This document shows positions 23,366 through 32,396 of a DNA stretch of 37,862 bases, piece by piece. The position numbers and the translations under genes are program-made. The stretch comes from Gammaproteobacteria bacterium (GTDB lineage Bacteria > Pseudomonadota > Gammaproteobacteria > SZUA-229), in contig JAOUKV010000027.1 in assembly GCA_029882355.1 (NCBI GenBank), positions 1 through 37,862 of the forward strand. Reading direction: 5' to 3'. How positions within the stretch are numbered: position 1 is the stretch's first letter; each line of letters begins with the position of its first letter. The notes below the pieces were generated by a model. The model saw nothing but the letters and a program-made list of their open reading frames with translations. It was not told the origin of the DNA and ran no database searches.

Positions 23366-24208
23366 TTAGCCCAGCCAGCCACCTAGTGTCAGCAACGCCA
23401 GCACCGCAATCCAGACAAGAATTGAGCGGGTAACCAAGCTACGTGCAGAACGGATACAGGAAATTTCATCGCTGCATTCCTGGTCGCTGAGAGCACCCAA
23501 TCCGGTACTAATTAAAACATCGTAATTGGCCAGCGCAATATTTTCTTCATGGGGGCGGTTGTGATAGGCATGAACTGCACCATCAAAATGGCCGCTGAGT
23601 GCATATCCGATGGACAATAAACGTGCCGGTGCCCAGGCCATAGCAGATTGAACCAGAATGGCGGTATCTTGCATTGTCCTGTCATCATCCTGTTTGCTGA
23701 TATTGGTCGCAAAGCGGTACAGCACCGCACCCAATGGACCGAGCAGCACAAACCAGAATAACACCGCGAATACACGTTCATTGGTGGCGCTGAGAATGGC
23801 GCGGGTGACATCAGTGATTTGTTGATCGGGTGCGGTGGAGGCAGAGCGCCCGGTGAGCACACTGGCATAGTGCAGGGCTTCATCATCATCACCCAGACTG
23901 CGGGCATCAAGATAAGCTTCGATATCGCTGATCAGGCAATCTGGACCCAGACAATAAAATAGAACCGGGAAGCTGAGCAGAAGAAAAGGGATGTCCCAGA
24001 GAATATCAAACAGGGCAAATTGCAAAACAACGAGAACCAGTACTGGGGCTGCCAGCACAGCGGCTAATTTGATCCAGCCATTATCTGTTTTGATGAAGCC
24101 GCTGAGGGTGCGGCTGTAACGTTCAAACCACGAGATATCGCGCAGATGATGCCAGTGCCGGAAGCTATGGTCGAGCATCAGGCTAAGAATGATAGAGATT
24201 AGAGCCAT
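23366..24208 (-). CDS. ampE: AmpE-like inner-membrane protein
   Basis: 280 residues (E. coli AmpE about 284). An N-terminal hydrophobic segment is followed by paired spans near residues 48-90, then NERVFAVLFWFVLLGPLGAVLYR (about 142-164), the family hallmark, and a C-terminal anchor near 262-278. AmpE sits with AmpD in the beta-lactamase induction and muropeptide recycling system, as it normally neighbours ampD. Here ampD is 883 bases upstream on the same strand, with a gene on the other strand between them. Confidence 0.88.
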   Translation of the reverse strand: MALISIILSLMLDHSFRHWHHLRDISWFERYSRTLSGFIKTDNGWIKLAAVLAAPVLVLVVLQFALFDILWDIPFLLLSFPVLFYCLGPDCLISDIEAYLDARSLGDDDEALHYASVLTGRSASTAPDQQITDVTRAILSATNERVFAVLFWFVLLGPLGAVLYRFATNISKQDDDRTMQDTAILVQSAMAWAPARLLSIGYALSGHFDGAVHAYHNRPHEENIALANYDVLISTGLGALSDQECSDEISCIRSARSLVTRSILVWIAVLALLTLGGWLG

Positions 24209-24393
24209 ATTTTTAATATTTGTTGTGGAGCTGCTTAAATGATAGCACTACTCGGTTATTTTGATAGTCCTGAATTATCAAGGGTAATTTATCAGGTCTC
24301 GTCCTCACACGGAACCGTGCCAAATTTGACTCCAACCCCTGCAAGGTTACAATCAGGCAATACTTTCGCCACTTCAGAAGGATGGCCGTTGAT

Positions 24394-25038
24394 ATGGATA
24401 AACTGAAATACCTCATTCCCGTAATTGCTGTTTTACTTAATTCTGGTTGTGCTTCGTTTGGGCCGACTGTGAGAATTGAGACACCTGAGCCGGCGGAGGA
24501 TTTTCTTTTATTGTGCGATTGGGCGCATAGCCCATGGTTCAAAATACATGGTGGTCGAAGTATTTATAACCGTGTCCCTATTGTCGCCAAATCTGGTGAA
24601 GATACTCCATGTGGTATGTCGCCATTTGGAGGGCACCCCAGTGTCTCAGTGATGCATCCCATATACCTGAATCCAACCATCACTGAGGAAGAGGATGTAA
24701 CTATCTATCATTACACCGAAACCAAACTGGATTATCTGGATAAACAGAAAGAAAAGTTTGAGGCGGGGTTTTGGGATAAGCATAGGAATCCAGGGGCTAG
24801 GTATTCGGATAATTTAGTCAATTGCAGTTTTGGACATCAATATTTTGATTATTACAGCGAAGTAAAAAACGTTGATAAAGAACATTTCAAGCGGCTTTAT
24901 CATGAATCAATGTTGGAGTGTTTTAAGCGTAAATTTTCAATAATTAAAAAATATGACCCGCAAATAGGCGGCCAATTGCCTACTGCAGATGAATGGATGA
25001 GGAAAATATGGGAATCTGATCAATGGAGTGAATACTAA
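24394..25038 (+). CDS. Putative lipoprotein
   Basis: About 214 residues from ATG 24394. The N-terminus has a short charged stretch, a hydrophobic core and a lipobox ending LLNSGC, with Cys near residue 19 (the -3 Asn is unusual). The following Ala-Ser suggests outer-membrane sorting. The mature part has several Cys and His and no recognised domain. The frame starts four codons earlier at 24382, where AGAAGG is too close to be a ribosome site; for 24394 the spacing is long. It runs opposite to both neighbours and separates ampE from ampD, so it is likely an insertion in that cluster. Confidence 0.7.
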   Translation: MDKLKYLIPVIAVLLNSGCASFGPTVRIETPEPAEDFLLLCDWAHSPWFKIHGGRSIYNRVPIVAKSGEDTPCGMSPFGGHPSVSVMHPIYLNPTITEEEDVTIYHYTETKLDYLDKQKEKFEAGFWDKHRNPGARYSDNLVNCSFGHQYFDYYSEVKNVDKEHFKRLYHESMLECFKRKFSIIKKYDPQIGGQLPTADEWMRKIWESDQWSEY

Positions 25039-25090
25039 TGTCGATAAATTTTGTCTCATTCCCACACACAGGCATATAAACCATAAAACG

Positions 25091-25639
25091 TTACGTCAAC
25101 AACCCCCTAAGCCTCCCCCAATCAAACCCACTACCAGGATCAGTCTTACGCCCCGGCGCAATATCGCTGTGACCAGTGAGTCGATTTTTATCAATGCTGT
25201 CATAGCTGCTATCCAGTGTTTTGATCAGTTCCGCCAGTTGTTGGTACTGAACATCTTCAAACTCAGAATCATCGGTGCCTTCCAGCTCGATACCAATCGA
25301 ATAGTCATTGCAGGCCTCACGCCCTTGATAACAGGATTGCCCGGCATGCCAGGCACGTTGATGGAAAGGCACAAATTGTTGCACAGTTCCATCTCTGCGA
25401 ATTAATACATGCGACGAGACTTTTAATTCATGAATTTCTTTGAAGTAGGGGTGTTCGTCAGCAGGTAGCTGATTAGTAAATAGTTTTTCAATCCACGGGC
25501 CACCGTATTCACCCGGCGGCAGGCTGATGGAATGGATGACGACAAGATCAATATCTTCGAGTGCAGGCCGTTCATCGGTGTTGGCTGAGGCGATATATTG
25601 CACATTTTCGATCAGGCCGGTTTCAGTATTTATTTTCAC
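25091..25639 (-). CDS. ampD: Anhydro-N-acetylmuramyl-L-alanine amidase
   Basis: 182 residues (E. coli AmpD 183). A cytoplasmic zinc amidase that removes peptide from anhydroMurNAc in muropeptide recycling. Zinc ligands His36, His157 and Asp167 and catalytic Glu118 and Lys165 sit within two or three positions of the E. coli residues. SSHVLIRRDGTVQQFV and WHAG are typical blocks. The start is GTG at 25637-25639. Loss of AmpD derepresses AmpC in bacteria with AmpR; no ampR or ampC is visible here. Confidence 0.95.
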   Translation of the reverse strand: MKINTETGLIENVQYIASANTDERPALEDIDLVVIHSISLPPGEYGGPWIEKLFTNQLPADEHPYFKEIHELKVSSHVLIRRDGTVQQFVPFHQRAWHAGQSCYQGREACNDYSIGIELEGTDDSEFEDVQYQQLAELIKTLDSSYDSIDKNRLTGHSDIAPGRKTDPGSGFDWGRLRGLLT

Positions 25640-25818
25640 GCTTATTTATTTTAATTTTTTGAGTGGGCTTAATTATAGTTGCTCAGAGCTAAGGTGGTGA
25701 TTGTATTGGAGTATTTTATTCATCAGGTGATTATCAGAAAAATCAATCCCCCATTACGCAGTAATGACAATCATTCCCCAGACGGTACAATGAGCGCCTT
25801 ACTTCAGAGCTCGTAACC

Positions 25819-27831
25819 TTGAACACTTCTAACAAACCACAATTAAATCCCCAGCAAGCTAAAGCGGTACATACCATCGACGGACCGATGCTGGTGCTGG
25901 CGGGCGCAGGCAGTGGTAAAACGCGTGTCATTACCGAGAAGATTGCTTATCTGATCGGCCCCTGCGGTATCGCTGCAAACCGCATCGCGGCGGTGACTTT
26001 TACCAATAAAGCCGCCGAGGAAATGAAGAAGCGGGTGAAAAAGCTCACCGGAAAGAAAGAGTCCAGAGGGCTCAGAGTGTCGACTTTCCATCGACTGGCT
26101 TTGAATATCCTGCATAAGGAGTACGCGGCACTGGATTATAAGGCGGGATTTTCGTTGTTCGCCACGCAGGACAGCATTTCCACGCTTCAGGAATTGCTGC
26201 GCAGTGGCGGTGATCGTGGTCTGGACTTGGCCAGTCAGGCGCAGGCACAAATTTCTCAATGGAAGAACGATGGCATCATGCCCGAACAGGCCTCATCCGT
26301 CGCCGAGGATGACAAGCAGTTGATGATGGCCAGGCTCTACGTGAAATACCAGCGACAGTTGCACGCCTATAATGCCTTTGATCTGGATGACCTGATTCTG
26401 CAAACGGCGCATCTGTTTATGAATCGGCCGGATATTCTGGAATCATGGCAGAACAAAATTCACTACCTGCTGGTGGATGAGTATCAGGACACCAACGCTA
26501 TGCAGTATCAGCTGGTGAAAATGCTGGCTGATCGCCGTAAGTGTTTGACTGCCGTGGGCGATGATGACCAGTCGGTCTACGCCTGGCGTGGTGCGCGCCC
26601 TGAAAATCTGGAGCAGCTGGCGAAAGACTTTCCCAATCTTGAGTTGATCAAGCTGGAGCAGAATTATCGTTCCACCAGCCGTATCCTCAAGGTGGCCAAT
26701 GAGCTGATCAAAAATAATCCGCACGTTTATGAAAAGCGCCTGTGGAGCGAACTCGGTTACGGCGATCCGATACGGGTGATGCAGTGCAATAGCGCCGAGG
26801 ATGAAGCTGAGCGGGTGTGTATCGAGCTGCAATCGCACAAAATTCAGAACGGCACCAAATATGAACATTACGCGATTTTGTATCGCGGTAATTTTCAGGC
26901 GCGTATTTTTGAAACCTTTTTGCGCGCGATGGGTATTCCTTATGTGGTTAGTGGTGGCATTTCGTTTTTCGAGCGCACCGAAATCAAGGATGTGGTTTCT
27001 TATTTGCGCCTGCTGGCCAACCCTGATGACGATGCGGCTTTCTTACGGGTGATCAATACGCCGCGCAGAAATATTGGCCCGGCGACGCTGGAAAAGTTGA
27101 GTAAGTACGCAGTCAAACGTGAGGTGAGTTTGCTCACCGCTTGCGGTGAAGTCGGTGTGCAGAGTCATGTCTCACCCTCAGCGTACAAACATCTGACGCA
27201 ATTTTGTGACTGGCTGTTGCGTCTGGCTAATCGTGCTGAAGATGAATCGGCGACGACGATTACCAGCCAGCTGCTGGATGATCTGGGTTACGAAACCTGG
27301 TTGCTGGAACAGAGCCCTGATGTGGAAACGGCTGAGCGTCGCTGGAAAAATGTCATGGATTTGATGGAATGGATATCTCGCTTACAGACAAAAGATCCCG
27401 AAGCCGGTGTCGCTGAGTTGATGTCGCGTCTGGCATTGATGGATATCTTGCAACGCCAGGAAGATGACAAGCCGCAGGATGCGGTCAAGCTGATGACCCT
27501 GCATGCGGCTAAGGGACTGGAATTCCCGCATGTATATCTGGTCGGCTTTGAAGAAGATTTAATCCCGCATCTGGTCAGCGTTCAGCAAGATAGCATCGAA
27601 GAAGAGCGGCGTCTGGCCTACGTCGGCATTACCCGTGCGCAGCGCACCCTGACCATGACGATGGCGAGTGTGCGTAAACGCTATGGTGAAAAGGTAGACT
27701 GCGAGCCTAGTCGCTTTCTGGAAGAGCTGCCAAAAGACGACCTGGAATGGTCGGGTGGAAAACATGAGGTTAAATCAACGCCAGAAACCGGGCGCTCCCA
27801 TTTAGCGGGATTAAAGGCGTTACTGGGGTAG
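25819..27831 (+). CDS. rep: ATP-dependent DNA helicase Rep
   Basis: 670 residues (E. coli Rep 673). A UvrD/Rep superfamily 1A 3'-to-5' helicase that removes blocks ahead of the replisome. Walker A AGAGSGKT is at residues 28-35, the DEYQDTN motif near 219-225, QNYRSTSRIL near 280, and the C-terminal VYLVGFEEDLIPH and RRLAYVGITRAQ motifs follow. The length and the N-terminal LNPQQAKAV favour Rep over UvrD. The start is TTG at 25819; no in-frame ATG precedes the Walker A motif closely enough. A Fur-box-like palindrome begins one base after its stop. Confidence 0.92.
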   Translation: MNTSNKPQLNPQQAKAVHTIDGPMLVLAGAGSGKTRVITEKIAYLIGPCGIAANRIAAVTFTNKAAEEMKKRVKKLTGKKESRGLRVSTFHRLALNILHKEYAALDYKAGFSLFATQDSISTLQELLRSGGDRGLDLASQAQAQISQWKNDGIMPEQASSVAEDDKQLMMARLYVKYQRQLHAYNAFDLDDLILQTAHLFMNRPDILESWQNKIHYLLVDEYQDTNAMQYQLVKMLADRRKCLTAVGDDDQSVYAWRGARPENLEQLAKDFPNLELIKLEQNYRSTSRILKVANELIKNNPHVYEKRLWSELGYGDPIRVMQCNSAEDEAERVCIELQSHKIQNGTKYEHYAILYRGNFQARIFETFLRAMGIPYVVSGGISFFERTEIKDVVSYLRLLANPDDDAAFLRVINTPRRNIGPATLEKLSKYAVKREVSLLTACGEVGVQSHVSPSAYKHLTQFCDWLLRLANRAEDESATTITSQLLDDLGYETWLLEQSPDVETAERRWKNVMDLMEWISRLQTKDPEAGVAELMSRLALMDILQRQEDDKPQDAVKLMTLHAAKGLEFPHVYLVGFEEDLIPHLVSVQQDSIEEERRLAYVGITRAQRTLTMTMASVRKRYGEKVDCEPSRFLEELPKDDLEWSGGKHEVKSTPETGRSHLAGLKALLG

Positions 27832-27832
27832 A

Positions 27833-27847
27833 TGAGAATTATTCTCA
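27833..27847. promoter_or_regulatory. Fur-box-like palindrome (distal)
   Basis: TGAGAATTATTCTCA is a perfect odd palindrome and matches the 7-1-7 Fur consensus TGATAATNATTATCA except for one symmetric pair of bases. It lies just after the rep stop and about 100 bases upstream of the iron-permease promoter. Confidence 0.6.
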
Positions 27848-27922
27848 TTCAAAAAGACCTGTAAAATTAGATAGTTAGACCGGTTTTAGTTTAGAATAGA
27901 CTTACATAGGGAAGTGAGATAC

Positions 27923-27964
27923 TTGACAAGGTTGTTAACACTACGGATAATGCGAATCATTATC
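27923..27964 (+). promoter_or_regulatory. Iron-permease promoter with Fur box
   Basis: TTGACA (27923-27928) and GATAAT (27946-27951) are exactly 17 bases apart, a near-consensus sigma-70 promoter. The -10 is the start of GATAATGCGAATCATTATC (27946-27964), which matches the 19-base Fur box at 17 positions. Fur bound there would block RNA polymerase when iron is plentiful. Confidence 0.85.
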
Positions 27965-27989
27965 ATTTACACTTAAAAGACCCACTTAC

Positions 27990-29909
27990 ATGTTGACACA
28001 ATTTTTACGACCGTTTTCCCTTCTGATAGCGGTTATGTTTTGTATGGCTCCCGCAGTTTCTCTGGCCAACCCCTCTCAGCGCCTTGTGCAAATGCTGGAT
28101 TATATTGGTGTCGACTATCCCCCAACAATTGTTAATGGCGAAATTGTGAATGAAGTTGAATACGCAGAAATGCAGGAATTTTCTGGTGAGCTGCGTAACC
28201 TTATTATGGCTATGCCGGAAAATGCAGATAAAAACAACTTAGTTGAAGAAGCAGAAAGAGTTCGTAGAGGTATCGCAAACCGAATTATCGGTACCGAGAT
28301 AACCTTACTTACTCAACAACTCAAAACTGATTTAATCAGTACTTATAAGATTTCGGTTGGTCCTAAAAAAACACCAGACCTTTCTAATGTGCAGGCTTTG
28401 TATGAATCTGAGTGCTCATCCTGTCATGGTGTAATGGGTTACGGTGATGGTCCTCTGGCCAGCATACAGGAAATCCCCCCCAGTGATTTTCACGATATGG
28501 AACGTCAATACACCCGCAGTATATTTGATTTGTATAACACGATTTCACTGGGCGTGGATGGCACACCAATGAAGGCTTTCAATCAACTTAGCGATGAACA
28601 GCGCTGGGCACTGGCTGTTATGGTGAGTCGTTTTTCTGGCAAACAGGAGCAACGCGAAGCCGGGAAATTATTGTGGCAGCAGGGTCATTTGCGTGATTAC
28701 TTTAAGTCATTACCTAATTTAACCGGCATGTCTTATGTAAAAGCAGAAGAGCTTGGTAATGACATCAATATTGATGGCAAAGCTGTGCTCGCCTATTTGC
28801 GCAACGAGCCATCTATTCTTGATGTCAGTGATCACGCCGCACTGGATACCAGTATCGCCATGCTGGCGGTTAGCCTTGAACATGCTCGTGCCGGTGATCA
28901 CAAAGCGGCATATAAAGCAGCCCTGTCAGCTTATCTCGATGGTTTTGAATTGGCCGAGCCCTCATTAGTGATCATTGATAAAACACTTAAGTTGAAAGTT
29001 GAAAAAGAAATGATTGCCTTCCGTGAATTTTCCAAAGTAGGTGATGTGGCGCAACTGGAACGTGTGCAAATAACCCTGGTTGATTTATTAAATGAATCAA
29101 AAAATGTGATTAGTTCAACGCAGATGTCGCCAGCGGCAGCATTCACTGGTTCATTCATCATTTTATTGCGTGAAGGCGTTGAAGCTATTTTAGTACTTGC
29201 CGCTATCATGGCCGCATTGATTAAAACTGGACGACGTGAAGCCGTGAAATATATTCACGCAGGCTGGGTTAGCGCAGTGGTACTGGGTGTGATTACCTGG
29301 TGGGTAGCAGAAAACTTGATTTCAATCAGCGGTGCCAGCCGAGAGGTAACCGAAGGTGCGGCAGCTCTGTTTGCTGCAGCTATTTTGGTTTATGTCGGTT
29401 TCTGGTTACACAGTGCCAGTAATAGTAAGCAGTGGAAAAAGTTTATCGAGCATAAGATTGATAATGCCATGGAGAACAGCACACTATGGGTGTTGGCCAC
29501 GGTTTCTTTTATTGCCGTCTACCGCGAAATGTTTGAAACGGTTCTTTTCTATCAAGCCATGTGGGTGCAGATTGATAGCAGTAGTTCACAGCATGGCTTC
29601 CTGTTAGGTGTTTTAGCAGCCTTAGCTTTGCTGTTAATCCTGGCCTTCGTCGTAATGCGAGTAGGAACACGGTTACCGATTAAGCAATTCTTCCAGATCA
29701 ATGCCGTTTTATTATTTATCTTGGCCGTGATATTTGCAGGTCAGGGCATAGCCGCTTTTCAGGAAGCCGGAATGATAGCCAGCAGTATGATTAATTTCCC
29801 CAAAGTTGAAATGCTGGGTATTTATCCGACACTACAGAGTCTGGGGCTGCAACTGTTTGTCCTGTTTCTTGGTGCTGGTTTGTTATCGTATCAACGCAAG
29901 AATAACTAG
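27990..29909 (+). CDS. FTR1-type iron permease with cytochrome c domain
   Basis: 639 residues. A signal peptide ends near residue 26. CSSCH at 142-146 attaches haem c, with Met194 (DGTPM) a likely axial ligand. A helical linker follows, then the FTR1 permease from about 385 with seven or so membrane spans; the iron-binding RExxE motifs are REGVE (394-398), REVTE (451-455) and REMFE (512-516). The haem domain probably handles electrons for ferrous or ferric uptake in the periplasm, similar to cytochrome-linked FTR1 proteins. Expression is likely Fur-controlled from the promoter at 27923-27951. No other iron-uptake gene is adjacent. A terminator follows at 29953-29976. Confidence 0.93.
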   Translation: MLTQFLRPFSLLIAVMFCMAPAVSLANPSQRLVQMLDYIGVDYPPTIVNGEIVNEVEYAEMQEFSGELRNLIMAMPENADKNNLVEEAERVRRGIANRIIGTEITLLTQQLKTDLISTYKISVGPKKTPDLSNVQALYESECSSCHGVMGYGDGPLASIQEIPPSDFHDMERQYTRSIFDLYNTISLGVDGTPMKAFNQLSDEQRWALAVMVSRFSGKQEQREAGKLLWQQGHLRDYFKSLPNLTGMSYVKAEELGNDINIDGKAVLAYLRNEPSILDVSDHAALDTSIAMLAVSLEHARAGDHKAAYKAALSAYLDGFELAEPSLVIIDKTLKLKVEKEMIAFREFSKVGDVAQLERVQITLVDLLNESKNVISSTQMSPAAAFTGSFIILLREGVEAILVLAAIMAALIKTGRREAVKYIHAGWVSAVVLGVITWWVAENLISISGASREVTEGAAALFAAAILVYVGFWLHSASNSKQWKKFIEHKIDNAMENSTLWVLATVSFIAVYREMFETVLFYQAMWVQIDSSSSQHGFLLGVLAALALLLILAFVVMRVGTRLPIKQFFQINAVLLFILAVIFAGQGIAAFQEAGMIASSMINFPKVEMLGIYPTLQSLGLQLFVLFLGAGLLSYQRKNN

Positions 29910-29929
29910 TGTTAAAAGATAATTGGTGA

Positions 29930-29976
29930 TCAGACTGGATGTCTGACTGTGGCGGGCTTAATAGCCCGTTTTTTTT
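29930..29976 (+). terminator. Rho-independent terminator after the iron permease
   Basis: CGGGCT (29953-29958) and AGCCCG (29963-29968) form a tight stem with a four-base loop, followed by eight T (29969-29976). An extra hairpin TCAGAC/GTCTGA (29930-29946) precedes it. Confidence 0.93.
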
Positions 29977-30042
29977 GCTCTGAATATTCGAACGGCACAA
30001 TTTATGATAGTGTTGGTTTCGATAACACCAGATGGATAGAAT

Positions 30043-31515
30043 ATGCCCGATCAAAAAGATCTTGAACTGTTAATTCTAGGTCATACCCCGATACTTCAAA
30101 TTGAATCGCATGAAGAAAAACGTGCGTTAAATCTACTGGTGCGCATTGCAGTCAGTAACCGACTACCGGTTTATCAATGGTCGGTGACAGAAGGTTTAAC
30201 ACGACTTGATATCGACCTGGGTACGCAGCGCCATAACTCCGAGCCTTCAGATGTGTTGGCGCATATTAAATCGTCGAATACAGAAGGTATATTTGTACTG
30301 CTTGATTTCGAGCCTTATCTTAGTGATCCGAAGAACGTACGCTACATCAAAGAAATTGCCATGGCATTCGATGGTGGCCGCAATAAGTTAGTGTTGATCA
30401 GTCATAAAATAAACATGCCGATGAGTCTCAATCATAGTGTCGCGCGTTTTGATTTGAGTCTGCCCGATGAAAAAGCACTGATCAATATTGTTAATGAAGA
30501 AGCTATCAATTGGCAGAAGCAAACAGGACAGAAGGTTTCAGTTGATAAAAAAGCGGTATCACGCATAGTCAGTAATTTGAAAGGATTGACCTTCAAGGAT
30601 TCAAGACGATTAATCAGAAATGCCATCGTTGATGATGATGCCATTACCGAAAGCGATATCGATGCTGTCATGAAAGCTAAGTATCAATTATTAAATCGCG
30701 ATGATGTTATTTCGTATGAATTTGATACCGCTCGTTTTGGTGATGTCGGCGGTATGAAAAAATTAAAAACATGGCTACATCAACGCGAAAAAGTTTTTCA
30801 TGGGCAGGATAATGTACACGGTATCGATGCCCCCAAAGGCCTGCTTTTGTTGGGCGTGCAGGGCTGTGGCAAAAGTCTCGCCGCCAAAGCCATTGCCGGT
30901 ATCTGGAATGTACCTTTATTGCGGTTTGATTTTTCTGCACTGTACGATAAATATATTGGTGAGTCAGAAAGTAATTTACGCTCTTCATTAAAAACTGCTG
31001 AGGTGATGGCTCCCTGTGTATTGTGGATTGATGAAATAGAAAAAGGCATCTCAGGTGGAAATGATGACGGCACTTCTAAAAGAATATTAGGTGCTTTCCT
31101 GACCTGGTTAGCAGAAAATAAATCACATGTATTTGTCGTTGCCACTGCCAATAATATTGAAGAGCTGCCGCCGGAACTAATACGAAAAGGCAGGCTGGAC
31201 GAAATATTTTTTGTGGATCTACCCAATGCAGAAATTCGTAAACAGATATTCTCTATTCATATGGAAAAACGTCAAGTTGCGATAAATGATGTGAATCTGG
31301 ATGAAGTGGCTCAGGCTTGCGATGGTTTTTCAGGCGCAGAAATCGAGCAGGTGGTAGTCAGCGCAATGTATGCAGTACGCACAGAAGATGATGGCATGAA
31401 CACGAAACACCTGATTGATGAAATTAAAGCGACTCGCCCCCTGTCGGTGGTAATGGCAGAGCAGATAAGTGAATTACGGATGTGGGCAGCTAATCGAACT
31501 GTGCCAGTTGATTAA
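30043..31515 (+). CDS. AAA ATPase, Ycf46-like
   Basis: 490 residues, cytoplasmic. Residues 1-220 form an N-terminal domain with few features; the AAA module starts near 235 with FGDVGGM. Walker A GVQGCGKS is at 271-278, Walker B VLWIDE at 326-331, and a GRLDE arginine-finger region follows near 380. It resembles Ycf46-type proteins of cyanobacteria and proteobacteria, whose job is poorly known; FtsH/Cdc48-like remodelling is the general expectation. It has its own promoter region with a TATGAT -10-like element at 30003, and overlaps the end of the next gene by four bases. Confidence 0.88.
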   Translation: MPDQKDLELLILGHTPILQIESHEEKRALNLLVRIAVSNRLPVYQWSVTEGLTRLDIDLGTQRHNSEPSDVLAHIKSSNTEGIFVLLDFEPYLSDPKNVRYIKEIAMAFDGGRNKLVLISHKINMPMSLNHSVARFDLSLPDEKALINIVNEEAINWQKQTGQKVSVDKKAVSRIVSNLKGLTFKDSRRLIRNAIVDDDAITESDIDAVMKAKYQLLNRDDVISYEFDTARFGDVGGMKKLKTWLHQREKVFHGQDNVHGIDAPKGLLLLGVQGCGKSLAAKAIAGIWNVPLLRFDFSALYDKYIGESESNLRSSLKTAEVMAPCVLWIDEIEKGISGGNDDGTSKRILGAFLTWLAENKSHVFVVATANNIEELPPELIRKGRLDEIFFVDLPNAEIRKQIFSIHMEKRQVAINDVNLDEVAQACDGFSGAEIEQVVVSAMYAVRTEDDGMNTKHLIDEIKATRPLSVVMAEQISELRMWAANRTVPVD

Positions 31516-31859
31516 GTTGTTTTATCGCGAAGATATGCTGCTCGATAAGAATCAAAAATACCAATTATCCAGCAAATCATTATGGTGTAGCTAGCCAAAT
31601 CGAGTAGTTGAGCTTCATTACCCGCAGCTTGTTGTGTTAGTGACTCTGTAATGGCGTTAACATCGGCAGCTATATCACCATTTTGTATTTTTTCGACTAC
31701 TTGCATGGCTAATTCAATAGACTTTGAAGTTAAGTAATAAAGTGCAGACAGTGAAGTACCTATTAAAATAGTGGCTTGAATATACTTCTTTAAAAAAAGA
31801 TGACCAACACCTGGAAATACAAAAGCGGATAATAATGCGGCTTTCATTGGGCTTTTCAT
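31512..31859 (-). CDS. Small membrane protein of unknown function
   Basis: 115 residues. An N-terminal hydrophobic stretch with FVFPGVGHLFLKKY (about 13-26) is reminiscent of the Pro-Gly-x-Gly turn of small TM2-like proteins, followed by a second span near 28-48 and a C-terminal one near 86-106. The middle is acidic. No family is certain. It converges on the AAA ATPase gene, overlapping by four bases. The spacing from mreD, 48 bases, could allow co-transcription with mreBCD. Confidence 0.7.
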   Translation of the reverse strand: MKSPMKAALLSAFVFPGVGHLFLKKYIQATILIGTSLSALYYLTSKSIELAMQVVEKIQNGDIAADVNAITESLTQQAAGNEAQLLDLASYTIMICWIIGIFDSYRAAYLRDKTT

Positions 31860-31907
31860 AGAGGAACTTCCAGTAAAGCCGCTTTGTTAGAAAGAAAATA
31901 TAAACCG

Positions 31908-32396
31908 TTAGTAATGTGTTTTAAGCGCAAACTTTCTTCTCAAATCGCGCAAAATAATATAAACCCATGGCCAGAGCAAGGCGCTGCTGAGCGATGGCAT
32001 AAAATATAACCAGCTATCCGGTGCATGTCCCATGATGCCGCTCACCCATAAAACTATCGCCTGCTTCATCAAAAGCAAAAAGAGAATAAGGATGGCTTGT
32101 TGCACTAATGAGGCAACACGTAATCGCTGATGTTGTACGTGAATAATATAAATGACCAGCATCAGTCCTAGTGCGTGTTGGCCAAGCAATGCGCCGTGTG
32201 ATACATCTAACATCAAACCGGCACACCATGCGATGGTGACGCCGATGCTGGCCGGTAAGGCCATAGTCCAATAAATTAAAACCAGTGTTACCCAGTCGGG
32301 ACGAAAGTCTTGTGCCCAGTCGGGTAGCGGCATCATGGATAGCATGAATGCGCCAATAATAGTAATTACAGCGATGCGGGTATTAGCGTTCATCAT
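31908..32396 (-). CDS. mreD: Rod shape-determining protein MreD
   Basis: About 162 residues from ATG 32396, matching the usual length; the longer frame to 32447 lies inside mreC. Five membrane spans are predicted. PDWVTLVLIYW and GLMLDVSHGALLGQHALGL are family features. MreD is an inner-membrane partner of MreC and MreB in the elongasome. It overlaps the mreC stop by 14 bases and lacks a good ribosome site, so coupled translation is likely. Confidence 0.93.
   Translation of the reverse strand: MMNANTRIAVITIIGAFMLSMMPLPDWAQDFRPDWVTLVLIYWTMALPASIGVTIAWCAGLMLDVSHGALLGQHALGLMLVIYIIHVQHQRLRVASLVQQAILILFLLLMKQAIVLWVSGIMGHAPDSWLYFMPSLSSALLWPWVYIILRDLRRKFALKTHY

Noticed and set aside
24213-24542. 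109-codon leftward frame overlapping the lipoprotein start
   Set aside because: It is antisense to the lipobox region, has no ribosome site and no family resemblance.
25761-25782. Fur-box-like AATGACAATCATT upstream of rep
   Set aside because: Only about 14 of 19 positions match and an iron response of rep is not expected.
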